Below are positions 40,139 to 51,933 of a stretch of 64,000 nucleotides of DNA, one piece after another (position 1 is the stretch's first letter; every line of letters starts with the position of its first letter). Both the position numbers and the translations under genes were made by a program. The notes beneath the pieces are model-generated. The model was given only the letters and a program-made list of their open reading frames with translations. It was not told the DNA's origin and ran no database searches. Source of the DNA: Bacteroidota bacterium (GTDB lineage: Bacteria; Bacteroidota; Bacteroidia; AKYH767-A; 2013-40CM-41-45); assembly GCA_016711505.1 (NCBI GenBank), contig JADJSV010000002.1, positions 186,001 through 250,000 on the forward strand, read 5' to 3'.

Positions 40139-41338
40139 TTATTTGTTAAGTAAGTAATTTAAATTTATCACAGACTGATTCATTTGATTGACAGCATTGA
40201 GATAGGCAAGTTGTATGTCAATTGCTGTTTGAAGAGCATTGAGATACTCGATATAACCAATTTCGCCGGACTTTAGACCAACGCTAGCTGTATTGGTAAC
40301 AACATCTGAATTGTTTAATCCTGTTGATCTATAATAGCTATAGACAGAACGACTCTGCTCATACTTATTCAATGCATTCTGAAAATGGACTACAATATCC
40401 GTTTTCATTTTTTCTTTCTTTTACTAATGATTGCTGCCTGAATTTATAAGACTTGATCCGTGAACTGCTGCTAAAGAAAGTCAGAGGTATATTAACACCA
40501 AAATTAAATCCTGTAAATCGTTTATCAGATTCATAGTAAACTTCGCTACCATTTACATTCTGAAAACCAATTATACTTTGATTGTTATATCCAATACTAA
40601 ATTCAGGAAGAACATTTGCAGATTCTACTTGCTTTGTTTTCTCCGCAATCAAAGCCTCTTGAAATATCAGTTTTAATTGAGGATTTTCATTGAGAAGGAA
40701 GTGTCCGTTAATTCTGTAAGATTAAAAATCAATGTGTCTGCTTCCGGGATCAACACAAATTCATCTTTTAGATTTAAAAGTGATTTTAATGAAAGATAGA
40801 CTTCTGAATATTCTCTTTCGTATTGTGTCTTTAAGATAGTTAATTGTCCCCGTTTTGATTCTGCTGTTGCTTTCTCTAGCAAATTACTTTCACCGCTTTT
40901 ATAACGTACTTCAGAAGCACTTACAAAATTGGAATAAAGGCTATCAAGAGAATTGAGTTTAACATTTACGTTTCGTAAATACTGCATTTGATAAAATAAC
41001 GATCTTATTCGCGTTCTGACTTCATTGATTTTTGCATTCCCTTTTAGCTCTGCACCTTCAAATTCTGCTTTATATAAACCAGCCTTTGCTGAATAGACCG
41101 TAGGAAAAGGAATATTTTGCTGAATTGACAATCCGTTATCCTTATTGATGCTATTATATTGACCGTATTGATATTGAATCTCTGTTTTAGGAAGTTCAAA
41201 TACAGATTTTTTTAATGCTGCTGAGGATTTTATATTAAGTTGTTCAGATTGGATTTCTAAATTGTCTTTTAGTGCTTTATTTATTGCATCAGGCAAACTC
41301 AGATTTTGCTGAGCATTTACTTTAAATGACTTAAGCAA
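40139..41338 (-). pseudogene. czcC: CzcC-like outer-membrane channel, two or more frameshifts
   Basis: TolC-family protein of about 400 residues in three pieces: 41338-40673 (L-S-L-P-D-A-I-N-K-A-L-K-D-N start, Y-Q-Y-G-Q-Y), 40652-40365 (N-V-L-P-E-F-S-I-G-Y, G-V-N-I-P-L-T-F-F-S) and 40408-40139 (G-E-I-G-Y-I-E-Y-L-N-A-L-Q-T-A, end L-N-K). Breaks are near 40665 and 40405. The start is uncertain: an A-run slip near 41325 may hide a signal peptide read in the overlapping frame (I-I-A-I-F-C-L-S-H-L). It lies between czcA and czcB, the usual Bacteroidota order. Confidence 0.85.
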
Positions 41339-44300
41339 AATATAGCAATAATCATCGTCGAACCGATCTTTACTTTACGTCCTGAATAGAAAACCAGATA
41401 TAGCAAAGGAAGAATAAACAGAGTTAAGAAGGTCGCTGAAAGCAAACCACCTATTACTACGGTTGCCAGTGGTCGCTGAACTTCTGCACCCGCTCCATGA
41501 GAAAGAGCCATTGGAAGAAATCCTAATGAAGCTACAGTTGCTGTCATAAGAACCGGACGCAAGCGCATCTTTGTACCAGTTTTAATTCTTTCAATAATAT
41601 CTGACATTCCCTCTTTTTCAAGTTGATTAAACGTTCCTATCAAAACGATTCCATTTAGTACAGCTACACCAAATAATGCAATAAAACCAACCCCCGCTGA
41701 AATACTGAAAGGCATATCTCTAATTAGTAGCGCAAACACACCTCCAATAGCAGACATTGGTATTGCAGAATAAATAAGAGTTGCCTGTTTAACAGAATTG
41801 AAAGTGAAATATAGCATCAAAAATATTAATGCAAGAGCCACAGGTAAAGCAATCAGTAATCGTTTACTTGCAGCTTGAAGGTTTTCAAATGTTCCGCCAT
41901 AAGTATAATAATATCCTTCCGGTAATATTACCTTCTGATCTAGTTCTTTCTGAATATCTGTAACAACGCTTTCAACATCTCTCCCAGAAACATTGAAGCC
42001 GACAACAATCCTCCGCTTACCGTCTTCTCGACTGATCTGTGCAGCACCTAATTCCATTTTTATTTCCGCTACTTGTGAAAGAGGAATTTGAGTTCCAGTC
42101 GCAGTCGGAATATATAAATGACTTACATCTTCAATGTTACTTCGATTTGCGCTATCAAGTCTCACAACCAAATCAAACTTCCTCTCATTCTCATATACAA
42201 CGCCCGCAGATTGTCCGGCAAATGCTGTACTAACAATGTGATTAATATCTTCAATATTTAATCCATAGTTTGCAATCTGTGAACGGTTATAGTTAATGAC
42301 AATTTGCGGAAGACCTTCAACTCTTTCAACACTTGGTTCTGTAGCTCCTTCAATGTTCTTCACAACTGAATTTACTTTATTCGCATAACTTACTAGAGTA
42401 TCCATATTCTCACCAAAGATTTTTACAGCAACATCTTGTCTAATTCCTGTCATAAGTTCATTAAACCTCATTTGGATTGGTTGGTTCTTTTTCAAAGAAA
42501 ACTCCGGGAATGACACTTACTTTTTTCAAATTCTTCAGCAAGTTCATCGTATGTAATTTCTCTTTTCCATTCATCAGGACTTTTTAAAATGATCATTAAA
42601 TCTGTTGCCTCAGGTGGCATTGGATCGGTTGGCACTTCACCTGCTCCCGTTTTACCGACAACCATTTTTACCTCATCAAATTCTTTTATTAAGCGGGACG
42701 CTTGCATTGAAGTTTCAAGACTTTGAGAAAGCGAAGTTCCCTGAGGAAGAATACAGTGAAAAGCAAAATCGCCTTCTTGCAATGTTGGAATAAATTCTCC
42801 ACCCATTCTTGAAAATATGAACACTGCAAGAATAAAGAAGCCAATTGTAATGGCTACAAGCGTTTTTTTAATTCCGATTGCCTTTGCAAGCAGAGGAGCA
42901 TATTTACTTTGCAAATAGGACATCATCTTGTCGCTGAAAGTTTTCTTATGACTTAAGTGCTTAGGTAAGAACAAAGCGCTCATCATTGGGATATAAGTCA
43001 ATGAAAGAATCATAGCTCCTAAGATTGCGAAGGCTACTGTTTGTGCCATTGGTCTGAACATTTTTCCTTCAATTCCAATTAGACTAAGAATAGGAAGGTA
43101 AACGATCATGATAATAATTTGTCCAAATATTGCGCTGTTCATCATTCGTTTAGCACTACCTCCAACAGCCAAATCCATTTCATTTTGAGAAAGTCGATTT
43201 TTCTCTCTTCGTTGCTCTATATTAAACAAAGATGCTTCAACAATTATTACCGCACCATCTACAATTAATCCGAAATCAATTGCTCCAAGGCTCATTAGAT
43301 TCGCACTGACACCGAAAACATTCATTAGTCCAAGAGCAAAAAGCATTGAGAGTGGTATAGCAGACGCTACAATTAAGCCTGCCCGAAGATTGCCTAAAAA
43401 CAAGACTAGCACTAAAATTACAATTAGTGCTCCTTCAATCAGATTCCTTTCAACCGTACTCATAGATCTTTTGACAAGATCAGTTCTATCAAGAAATGGT
43501 TCAACGATTATATCATCAGGCAAGGATTTTTGAATTGTAGTCATTTTACTTTTAACCCTATCCACAACCTCTGCGCTATTAGCCCCCTTTAGCATCATAA
43601 CAATACCCCCAACAGCATCAACTTCTCCGTTGTAAGTCATAGCGCCGTACCTTACAGCACTGCCTAAACGCAACTCAGCTATGTCCTTTATTAAAATAGG
43701 AATTCCGTTCGGATTTGTTTTAACTACAATGTTTTTGATGTCCTCAAAAGTTCTAATTAAACCAACTCCTCTTATAAAATATGCATTTGGTTTTTTATCA
43801 ATATATGCTCCTCCGGTATTCTCATTGTTTTTTCAAGAGCAGTAAAGACCTCCGGTATTGTTATTCCCATTGCAATAAGTCGATCAGGATTGAGTGACAC
43901 TTCATATTGCTTCAATTGTCCTCCAAAACTATTCACCTCTGCAATTCCCGGTGTTCCGTAAAGTTGTCGGGCAACAATCCAGTCCTGCATAGTGCGAAGG
44001 TCCATTGAAGTGTATTTGCTTTCACTCCCTTTCTTTGGGTGAATGATATACTGATAAACCTCTCCTAAACCTGTGCTGACAGGGGCAAGTTCCGGTTTGC
44101 CAATTCCGGCGGGTATATCTTCTTCCGCTTCTTTTAGTTTTTCATTTATCAGTTGACGGGCAAAATAAATGTCAACCTTGTCATCAAACACAACAGTAAC
44201 TACAGAAAGCCCAAAGCGCGAAATGCTTCGCAACTCCACAAGGTCTGGAAGATTAGCTATGCTTTGTTCAATGGGATAGGTTACTAATTGTTCAACTTCC

Positions 44301-44475
44301 TGTCCGGCAAGTGTAGGACAAACAGTGATGATTTGAACTTGATTATTTGTGATGTCAGGTACTGCATCAATTGAAAGTTGGGTTGCACTCCATACGCCCC
44401 AGATTATTAGTGCAAAAGTCATCAAACCAATGATGAACTTGTTTTTATGCTAAACGCAATTATTTTATCGAGCAT
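41317..44475 (-). pseudogene. czcA: CzcA-like RND heavy-metal pump, three frameshifts
   Basis: Inner-membrane RND pump of about 1040 residues when repaired, proton-driven, for Zn/Cd/Co. Pieces: N-terminal start M-L-D-K-I-I-A-F-S-I at 44475, then 44425-43772 (D-A-V-P-D-I-T-N-N-Q-V), 43673-42492 (proton-relay helix F-G-L-I-V-D-G-A-V-I-I-V-E-A, G-I-E-G-K-M-F-R-P) and 42516-41317 (G-I-R-Q-D-V-A-V-K-I-F-G, F-G-V-A-V-L-N-G-I-V, P-L-A-T-V-V-I-G-G). Breaks lie at A runs near 44437 and 43820 and at about 42505. First gene of the czcA-czcC-czcB operon. Confidence 0.9.
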
Positions 44476-44571
44476 TATATATCAGTTAAAATGAATAAAT
44501 ACACAGATTACTACAAAGCAAATGCTAAGTAGAAAAAGTGATTACTCGTTGACAACGAGTTTAGAAATTCA

Positions 44572-44895
44572 TTAACTGATTTTAGGCGGTTGCCAGATAG
44601 AAGAATTGTCTATTGAAAAAAACTGTTGATCGAAAAGAACAAAGTCCTGTAATGCAGGTTTGGCTTGGAAAGTAATATTTGGTAAGTAATGAATGTTCAT
44701 TGCAGTTGAACAGCATGAACAGAAACAAAACGGACTGCACATGTCATCCTCCTCTTGATGATGTTCTGAAGCGCTCTGAACTGAAGAAGTGACATCAAGT
44801 TTATGCGAATCGCAAATGTCATTACAGGGCATGAGCATTATCGTCATCAGATAGATGACAAGTGAAAAACTAAAGATCCGCCTGAAAATGTTCAC
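44572..44895 (-). CDS. DUF6660-like Cys-rich exported protein
   Basis: A 107-residue small protein with an N-terminal hydrophobic signal (F-S-L-V-I-Y-L-M-T-I-M-L-M-P-C) and a Cys/His cluster: H-H-Q-E-E-D-D and then C-S-P-F-C-F-C-S-C-C-S (about 52-62). It resembles DUF6660, a Bacteroidota family found beside metal-efflux genes. Metal binding is likely. Starts with GTG. It is immediately upstream of czcA on the same strand, about 96 bp away. Confidence 0.7.
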   Translation of the reverse strand: MNIFRRIFSFSLVIYLMTIMLMPCNDICDSHKLDVTSSVQSASEHHQEEDDMCSPFCFCSCCSTAMNIHYLPNITFQAKPALQDFVLFDQQFFSIDNSSIWQPPKIS

Positions 44896-45006
44896 AAGGC
44901 AAAAGTAGTGAAAGTTCCTAAATTACCAATTTTTGAAAGAAAAGTGCTTTTTCATGTATTTTTCATTACTGTTTGCTCTTGTTTCGTACCTTTAATAATC
45001 TAAAAA

Positions 45007-45373
45007 ATGAAAACCATGAACGCATTCCATAAAATGAAGGTTATTTTCACCTTACTTTTCTTATTTACGATTTCGAATTTCATACAAGCAAAAGATGCAG
45101 ATACACTTGTCATCAAAACCAACATCTATTGTGATCATTGCAAAGAATGTGAAAGTTGTGGAGGAAAAATTGAACGTGATTTAACTTTTGATAAAGGTAT
45201 TGAAGCAGTTCAACTTGATGAAAAAAGCAATGACTATCAAAGTAACTTATAACTCCAAAAAGACCAACCCTGAAGCTATTCGACAACTAATTTCAAAATA
45301 TGGTTTTGATGCTGATGAAGTAAAAGCTGATCCGGTTGCTTATTCTAAGTTGGATGAGTGTTGCAAGAAATAA
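45007..45373 (+). pseudogene. Exported HMA-domain metal-binding protein, one frameshift
   Basis: A secreted copper-chaperone-like protein of about 121 residues. Signal peptide ends I-Q-A-K. The HMA domain shows Y-C-D-H-C-K-E-C-E-S-C-G-G-K-I-E-R (about 39-55; the usual G-M-x-C-x-x-C site is replaced by a Cys-rich variant), then the frame slips at the A6 run near 45222. The second frame gives M-T-I-K-V-T-Y-N-S-K-K and G-F-D-A-D-E-V, completing the ferredoxin-like fold, with C-C-K-K at the end. Divergent from the DUF6660 gene. Confidence 0.8.
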
Positions 45374-45479
45374 TGGCATATAAAACATCAATCATCTCAT
45401 AACGATTGCGCTTTTTTATAAAAAAGTCAATTTAAATTTACTGCAATTTTAAGAATGTATAAATATTCAAAAGCAAAGT

Positions 45480-45790
45480 TGAAAAAGCAATAAATATATT
45501 TTTTAGCGTTTTACTCTTTTGGGACTTTTTGTTTGCCCTTAGGTGACTTTTCTTTGCTGCAAGACATACCTGAAATGTATCGCCACTGTAAAGCGACTGA
45601 AGACAAGGACATGACACCTATTGACTTTGTTACAGACCATTTGGTAAACATTGATAGTCTGTTTGACAAACATGAAAACGGTGACGAACAGAAACCACAC
45701 TCTACAAATCAAACACAGCATCACGGACAGAAGCAGGTTACGCTCATTACTTCCTTTGCCTTTTTTCCATTTCACAGTTTATCAAAATGA
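45480..45790 (+). pseudogene. Small exported protein of a copper-island family, frameshifted
   Basis: Reads I-N-I-F-F-S-V-L-L-F-W-D-F-L-F-A-L in one frame (signal-like) and then D-F-S-L-L-Q-D-I-P-E-M-Y-R-H-C-K-A-T-E-D (from about 45540) in the next, so the frame breaks near 45540. The mature part has D-M-T-P-I-D-F-V-T-D-H-L and a tail with several His. Similar small proteins lie in Bacteroidota metal islands as far as I recall; no named family or function. No clear start codon. Confidence 0.5.
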
Positions 45791-45935
45791 GTCCAAACCA
45801 TCAATTCCCAATTTAAACTTTCTTCCATCAGACTACATCACAAAATTTTTTAGACCTCCGATATTTGCTTGATCTTTCGTAGTTGCTTTTTATTAAGCGA
45901 CAGTTCAATTTCAATAACAATTAATCAAGCAAACA

Positions 45936-46360
45936 ATGAAAAAAATAATTTTCGTTGCAATGGTTCTTTTATTGCCTTTGCGACATGTTTGCCCAAGGCA
46001 AAACACCAACGGCTGTTACGACAGCGTTCAATCAGAAATTTCCAAACGCTACTAAAGTAAAGTGGGACAAAGAAAATGCTCACGAATACGAAGCATCGTT
46101 TGTACAGAATGGTGAAAACTATGCAGCCAACTTTAGCGACACAGGCGAATGGGGTTAGAAACCGAAACTCCAACTACTTTTAATCAACTTCCAAATCAAG
46201 TGCAGACAGCGTTTAATACTTCACATAGGGGGTGACGCCAAAAGCTGTTTCAAGAATTGAAACTTCCAAACAAGGGACAATTTATGAAGTGGAAATGAAA
46301 GGAGGTTCAAAGACTGTTGAAGTATTTTACAAAGCAGATGGAACAGAAGTGAAAGAATAA
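45936..46360 (+). pseudogene. PepSY-like exported protein, about three frameshifts
   Basis: About 140 residues if repaired. Begins M-K-K-I-I-F-V-A-M-V-L-L-L-P-L (signal) at 45936; then M-F-A-Q-G-K-T-P-T-A-V-T-T-A-F in a second frame (from about 45980) with K-F-P-N-A-T-K-V-K-W and Y-E-A-S-F; then L-P-N-Q-V-Q-T-A-F-N and finally Y-E-V-E-M-K-G-G-S-K-T-V-E-V-F-Y in further frames. The repeated A-F-x-x-x-F-P/V-x-W-D pattern is that of PepSY-like/BLIP-fold proteins. Function unknown. Confidence 0.7.
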
Positions 46361-46365
46361 TAACC

Positions 46366-46399
46366 AAAAAGGCAAAACAATAAAGTGTTTTGCCTTTTT
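46366..46399. terminator. Hairpin terminator
   Basis: AAAAAGGCAAAACA and TGTTTTGCCTTTTT pair perfectly (14 bp) around a 6-base loop, followed by T. It ends the PepSY-like gene. Confidence 0.9.
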
Positions 46400-46413
46400 T
46401 AATCTTAAGCAAA

Positions 46414-46830
46414 ATGACAAAAAATAAAAAAATAATTCAGCAAGTGTTAGGAACACTTGTGGCGGCAAACGCAATCATCTTTCTCTTGCTTGCTTATCTG
46501 CATGTGTTTTCCGACACACCAAGAGCCATTGTATTCATTGACTTTTGGGGACGGCTATGTGTCTATTCACTTTGGTTTACGGGCTATGCACTTTACAGAA
46601 AGTATTTACCACAGAAAAGCATTTTAAAAAGCATCATCATTACTATTGTATGCTTAAACATTCCTGTTTTTTTGACACTTGGTTACATGAATAAGCTTTC
46701 TCCCGACTTAGCAACACTACCATTTATTGACTTTTGGGGGCGAATAACAGTATATTCATTGTGGTTTATGGCATACGAATATTACCGCTACTATATTGGC
46801 GACAATTCAAGTGAAACCGAGACAGTTTAA
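46414..46830 (+). CDS. Unknown membrane protein with internal repeat
   Basis: A 138-residue membrane protein with about four spans. The ATG at 46414 is preferred; an in-frame ATG further up lies inside the terminator. Two copies of the motif I-D-F-W-G-R-x-x-V-Y-S-L-W-F (about 44 and 106), each followed by a Y-R-rich end (Y-A-L-Y-R-K-Y and Y-E-Y-Y-R-Y-Y), show an internal duplication. No family recognised. It ends 3 bp before the next membrane protein, so they are probably co-expressed. Confidence 0.65.
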   Translation: MTKNKKIIQQVLGTLVAANAIIFLLLAYLHVFSDTPRAIVFIDFWGRLCVYSLWFTGYALYRKYLPQKSILKSIIITIVCLNIPVFLTLGYMNKLSPDLATLPFIDFWGRITVYSLWFMAYEYYRYYIGDNSSETETV

Positions 46831-46833
46831 GCC

Positions 46834-47713
46834 ATGAATAAACTTCCGGCAATCACACTTTCATTTTGGATAATGAAAATTTGTGCAACCACGCTTGGCG
46901 AAACCGCAGGCGATTTACTTTCCATGACAATGAATGTTGGCTATGCAGTTAGTTCAGCAATTCTTTTGAGTTTCTTTTTTGCAACGCTTATTGTTCAACT
47001 TTCCAGTAAAATGTTCCACCCAATTATCTATTGGTCAGTTATTCTTGCGACAAGCACGGCAGGGACAACTATGAGCGATTATATGGACAGGACTTTAGGT
47101 TTAGGCTATGCAACAGGTTCTTTGATTTTAGTTTCCCTCTTAGTTACGACACTCATAATTTGGAAAATAACAGAAAAGTCTTTGTCGGTAACAAACATTA
47201 GATCAATTCGAGGTGAAGTGTTTTACTGGACAGCAATTTTATTCTCCAATACTTTGGGAACAGCGCTAGGCGATTTTCTTGCAGATAATTCCGGTCTTGG
47301 TTTTGCAGGTGGAGCACTTCTAATTGGCAGTTTACTAGCCCTAATTGTTTTGGCTTACTACTTTAGTAAAGTATCTCATGTGATTTTTGTTTTGGTTAGC
47401 ATTTGTTCTTACAAGACCATTTGGTGCAACCTTTGGCGATTTGCTGACGAAGACACAAGACAAAGGCGGATTAAATTTCGGGACGCTTGGGTCATCCATA
47501 ATTTTATTCACGATACTTGCAGTGTTAGTTATAAATTCAATTATCAAATTAAAAAGAATCAAGGCCTGCTTGACCCACTATCTTATATTGGCTGCTTTTC
47601 CGCCTGAAAGAAGAGCAGCCGATATAAAAAAAGAATTTAGCACAGGTTCCGTGCGTAGTAGATGCTTTTGTGAAAATCAAAAATTACAAATTCAATTATT
47701 CTATTTGGCATAA
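46834..47713 (+). pseudogene. COG4705-like membrane protein, one frameshift
   Basis: About 270 residues if repaired, with roughly eight membrane spans and four related repeats, each centred on T-x-G-x-x-x-x-D: T-L-G-E-T-A-G-D-L (about 17), T-A-G-T-T-M-S-D-Y (about 73), T-L-G-T-A-L-G-D-F (about 141) and, in the second frame, P-F-G-A-T-F-G-D-L (about 47423). The frame slips near 47385. This repeat layout is that of an uncharacterised membrane protein group (COG4705). The Asp in every repeat suggests ion or metal transport; that is inference. Confidence 0.7.
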
Positions 47714-47971
47714 AATGATTTTCAAAAAAACTATCTAAATGCATCTGTGTAACTTCACCTTCTTGTAAATAGTGAAATTACCGGTTGTTTTACTTCTGTA
47801 ATTTTTTAAGTCGATTAGTAGTAATTTTATATTGATGTTCTATATTCGAAATTAGTTCAATGGTTCTATTACAAATTCGACCATTGTTATCTAAAAAATA
47901 TTTGAAGCATACTTCGTATATATTTCTATCAATTCTGAAGTTAAATAACTGTAGTTTTCAAACGCACCCAT

Positions 47972-50900
47972 CTATTCTTTTCCAATAATATTGATTTCTG
48001 AATCGGTCAAAGTGTAAAGGTTATTTACAATATCGTCTATTTCCTTTTCAAGATGTTTGGTTTCAGCAAGTGGATTTTCTTTCTTTATTAGTAATATTTT
48101 TAACGATAGGTTCTAATAAAGTATTTCTCACTTAAATCTTTAAAAACAGGCAGCTCCTTAAACTCTCCAATCTTGATCTTTGGAAATAATGCATCAAATT
48201 CATTACTCGAATATTTAAAATAAGTGGAAATTAATTTTGAACCAAGCAGGCCTTGAACTCCGTAAAAATACTTCTTATTTTCTTTATTCGGCGTAGCAAT
48301 AAAAACACTTTGATCAATAATAAATTTCTCTTCAATTAATGTACAATTCAATTTTTCGCCACATTTGCCTCATAATTAATCTCAATCCTTGAAAATATTT
48401 CATCTCACGAGGAGCGGCTAACCATTCACCATAACTGATATAATGTTTTTTATCCCAATTGTACGAATAACTATTTACATGTTTTCCTCTTAATTCTGGA
48501 ATGAAGCTGGATCTTTTTGTGATCAGAATGGTAAACCTTATTTTGATTACTTCCTCAGATTGGCCCCTATATTTATCTAAGGATTTACCCCTCGTGTTAT
48601 TTCAGCAATGTCTTGTAACTTAATTGATTTTGCTCTAATCTTTTCTAATAATTTAAACACTTCATTCTGCGATTCAACATCTATAACTAGTCTTTCATTT
48701 TCGCTAAACCGCTTCTGTTCTATGGAATGCTTAATAAATGGAACTTGATTTTTGAATGAGTATACTTTTACGTTGGAGTCTCCTTTGCCTTTTAAGGCAA
48801 GAAAAATTAATGTGTCGACCGAAGCTTCTTGGAATACACTTTCTAAATTTGGAAAAATTGATTGAATTTTGACAGCATTTAAAATGTATTCTCTGCATTT
48901 TGTAAATGTGATATTTTTCAACCAAGAATTAGGTGTTATAAATGAGATCGATAGTTTTCTTTTAATATGGATATCCCTTTTTCAATGAAGCTAACATATA
49001 AGTCAAGTTGGTATTGAGAAGTTATGTAATTGTCACTCAAATATTGAATGATGTTTTTATTAAATGACTTACTTGAAATGTAAGGTGGATTCCCTACAAT
49101 AACATCAAACCTTCAAAACTCCCTTCATCGTCCAACACTTCAGGAAATTCAAACCTCCACTCAAAAGCATTCCGATAAATCGCATTGCTTTTGATATCTT
49201 CTATTATGGTTTCTTGTTTACTTATTTTCTCTGTAAGTTTTTTAACGTCGTCTTCAAATAGCTTTTTTTCTTTGCGCAGTTTTTTCAAATAGACCAGTTT
49301 GCATGGTTAAGTTAACAAGTTCGCCTTTCCATTTGGCAAGATCTTTAAACTCCTTGCTGTTATTATTTATCTCAATTCTAAAATCTGATTTAATTGAATT
49401 AATTATTTGTTCCAACCCGTTTTACTTCTTTATCATGGGCGTTCTTATAATCTTGAACAAATCCCTTTGTATTGATTGATGTTATATTTGATGCTTTTCA
49501 ACGCCTTGCTTAAATCAGCATCTAATGCGAAACGACTTACAAGCGAGTTCCCGCATTTGATATTGATATCAATGTTAGGAAGAGTTTCCAGTTCTTTGAA
49601 TTTGCTTTCTTCGGTGAAATAAGCATTTTTAAGAAGTTCGATCCACAAACGTAAACGACAAATCTTTACCGAATTTTGATTGATGTCAACACCGAATAAA
49701 CAATTTTCAATGATGATTTGCTTTTCATGAAAAAGTGATTTCTGTACTCGCTGAATTTCTTTGTTAATGCTTCCATTGTTGACCTGATATTCAAAAATAT
49801 CTTGTCCTTCGTTATAGGTAACAATTAATTCGTCGTTTTCAATTTCTATTTCATATCCCGATAAACGAACGCCTTTGTTATCTGCAAGAATTCCTAGCTC
49901 TGCCTTTATTGAAATGATCTCGTTTAAAGAAGAAACTAAAAAGTGACCGGAACCGACGGCGGGATCGCAAATGTGCATACCGTTTATTATGTCGTTGAAT
50001 TCAAGAACCTCTTTAGCTGTTCTACGATCTGCCATGTAGTTTTTTAAATCTTCGAAAACTTCACAATTCCAACCATAAGCATCCTTGAATTTCTGAACTA
50101 CCGCCAAGCGAATAGATTCCCTGCACATGTACATGGTAATAAATCCCGGTGTAAAGATTGAACCGTCTTTATAGCCATTTATTTTTTCAAAGATCAAACC
50201 TAAGACAGAAGCATTAATTAATGTCTTACTGTCTTCTTGAATTTCCTCCGCACCTTCAGAAGCAAAATCATAAGCTTCAAGAAAATCGAAAAGGTATTGC
50301 AAGCTATTTAAGCTCTTTGCGATTGGTTTATTTTTTGCGTCACGCAATACCGTTCCGCTATATAGATCCAGTTGTTGAGAATCATCGAGGCTATTTATTT
50401 TGATCGTTTGATCTTCAAGTTCGCTGATTTCAAATAGCGAACTATTCAGATAAGGAATGCTACCGAATTTTTTATTTATTATTTCATTCCGGTCAGACTG
50501 TCGTTTGGCCAATACTTGAAAGAAGAGTTTATACAACTCATCGTATTGCGGAATCTTTGTGTAATTTAAAAACTTATACGATTGATCGCCTTTGTGGTAT
50601 TTGATCAATTGCGCTTCCAGTAATTTTAAAAACAAGATCCTGTTGATCCACGTTATGCAAAGTTCTAATGACAGATTGAACAAGCGATCTTGTCTTGTAT
50701 CACCATAACTACTCAAGTCCGGAACTTTGTGTAAACTATCTTCTAAATCAAGAATGGTAATCGCATTTTCAAGCAGCGATCCACCATCTCTTTTTCCTTC
50801 TTGCTTTCTGCGAATTAACTTCTTGCTACCTTCTTTTACTTCTTCTAACCCTATTATGTGCAACAATTCAGAATAGAAACCTTTATCGAGTGAATTACTA

Positions 50901-51628
50901 TCGTTAGCAAATTGAATTTTTAATAGATGTATAGGGCTGAAGATCTTATATAGCGCTATGAGTTTTGTATCATCTGCCTTATCGTTATTCTTCAACGGTT
51001 TTTCATAATCGCGAATGTCAAACCAAGTAAAAAGAACATCTTCCTTTAATTCATCTAAGAATGGTTTTGCGATTTCTTTGTAAAACAAATCGGTGTTGGT
51101 ACTTACTTTTTGACCCCTTTCCCAATCAGTCAAGGCTTTGACTAGCTTAGCGTTTTTCGCAAACAATCGTTCAAAAACTGAGGCATCAAAAATAAACCAT
51201 TCGTAAATATTGGTAATTACAAGATGTCGAATATCAATATTCTTTCCGGTGATCCTTTCGCGCAAATAGTAAAGGATGAGTTCATGCATGGCTTTGGCAT
51301 TGAGATTTTGCCTTGACACCATGTCTGTCTTATTGGTTGGTCGCTTAACTTCAAACAAAACACCACTAGGTGCTTTTGCATCCTTGCCTGTATGAATAAC
51401 AAAATCAGTCCGGCCTTTCGTAGCAACAAGATACTCTTGCTTGTACCAAGTCTCCTTTAGAAAATCCATCAAATGAATTTTCACATTCTCTTCGCTTTCC
51501 TTTTCATCAATTTGTCCAAGCAACTTAATCAAGTTGCCTTTGACCGATTCAATGTCCGGGCGTTTTGGTTTTACTAATCGATAAGCTTTATTGAGGGCCT
51601 TCTTTAGGCTAATTTCGTGCAAGGTCAT
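47972..51628 (-). pseudogene. Type IIG restriction-modification enzyme, multiple frameshifts
   Basis: About 1219 residues if repaired. The N-terminal nuclease region has a PD-(D/E)xK-like pattern (T-D-F-V-I-H ... F-E-V-K-R-P, about 70-95). The methyltransferase has motif I D-P-A-V-G-S-G-H-F-L (about 550) and, in a later piece, motif IV N-P-P-Y near 49095. Then come a target-recognition part (48921-48577) and C-terminal piece (48351-48100), with a final helix ending G-K-E at 47972. Seven or so frame breaks lie between 49445 and 48090. This is the Eco57I-like kind of single-chain enzyme, also shared by BREX PglX, but no other BREX gene is seen. It is a defence cargo of the island. Confidence 0.82.
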
Positions 51629-51933
51629 TTTTACTAAACACTTAGTTTGTAATCTTAAACTGGTTATATCTGAAAATTTTAGTTTTTTATTCTTTTTTTA
51701 TAATTCACATCAGACGAAGTCAAATATATAGAAAATAAACCCAAAAAATGAATTTCCGGAAAAACCAGTACTTATATTAAGTGATCGTCTTTAAGAATAT
51801 AATCTTGCAAAATTAGTTGACGGAAAAGAATTTATAGGTTAAACCTATTTTGCAAGCTTATATTTGATTCGGAACGTCATTTTGGTGATCGTAATTGAAA
51901 TTGGAGATAACCAAACTAATTTTATTAACTACT
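51629..51933. other. Gene-free stretch upstream of the restriction gene
   Basis: No ORF. Contains the inverted repeat described at 51804-51856 and AT-rich runs. It is probably the promoter region of the restriction gene. Confidence 0.4.
51804..51856. repeat. Inverted repeat upstream of the restriction gene
   Basis: CTTGCAAAAT (51804-51813) and ATTTTGCAAG (51847-51856) are exact reverse complements; an inner palindrome AGGTTAAACCT sits at 51836-51846. It could be an operator for control of the restriction gene, or a terminator of the small upstream gene. Confidence 0.6.

Noticed and set aside
44900..44907. A TACTTTTG -7-like box on the minus strand before the DUF6660-like gene
   Set aside because: It is only five bases from the GTG start and the -33 element is weak; transcription would begin inside the gene.
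47972..51628. BREX PglX
   Set aside because: Length and motifs could fit, but no other BREX gene is nearby and the N-terminal nuclease-like pattern fits type IIG better.
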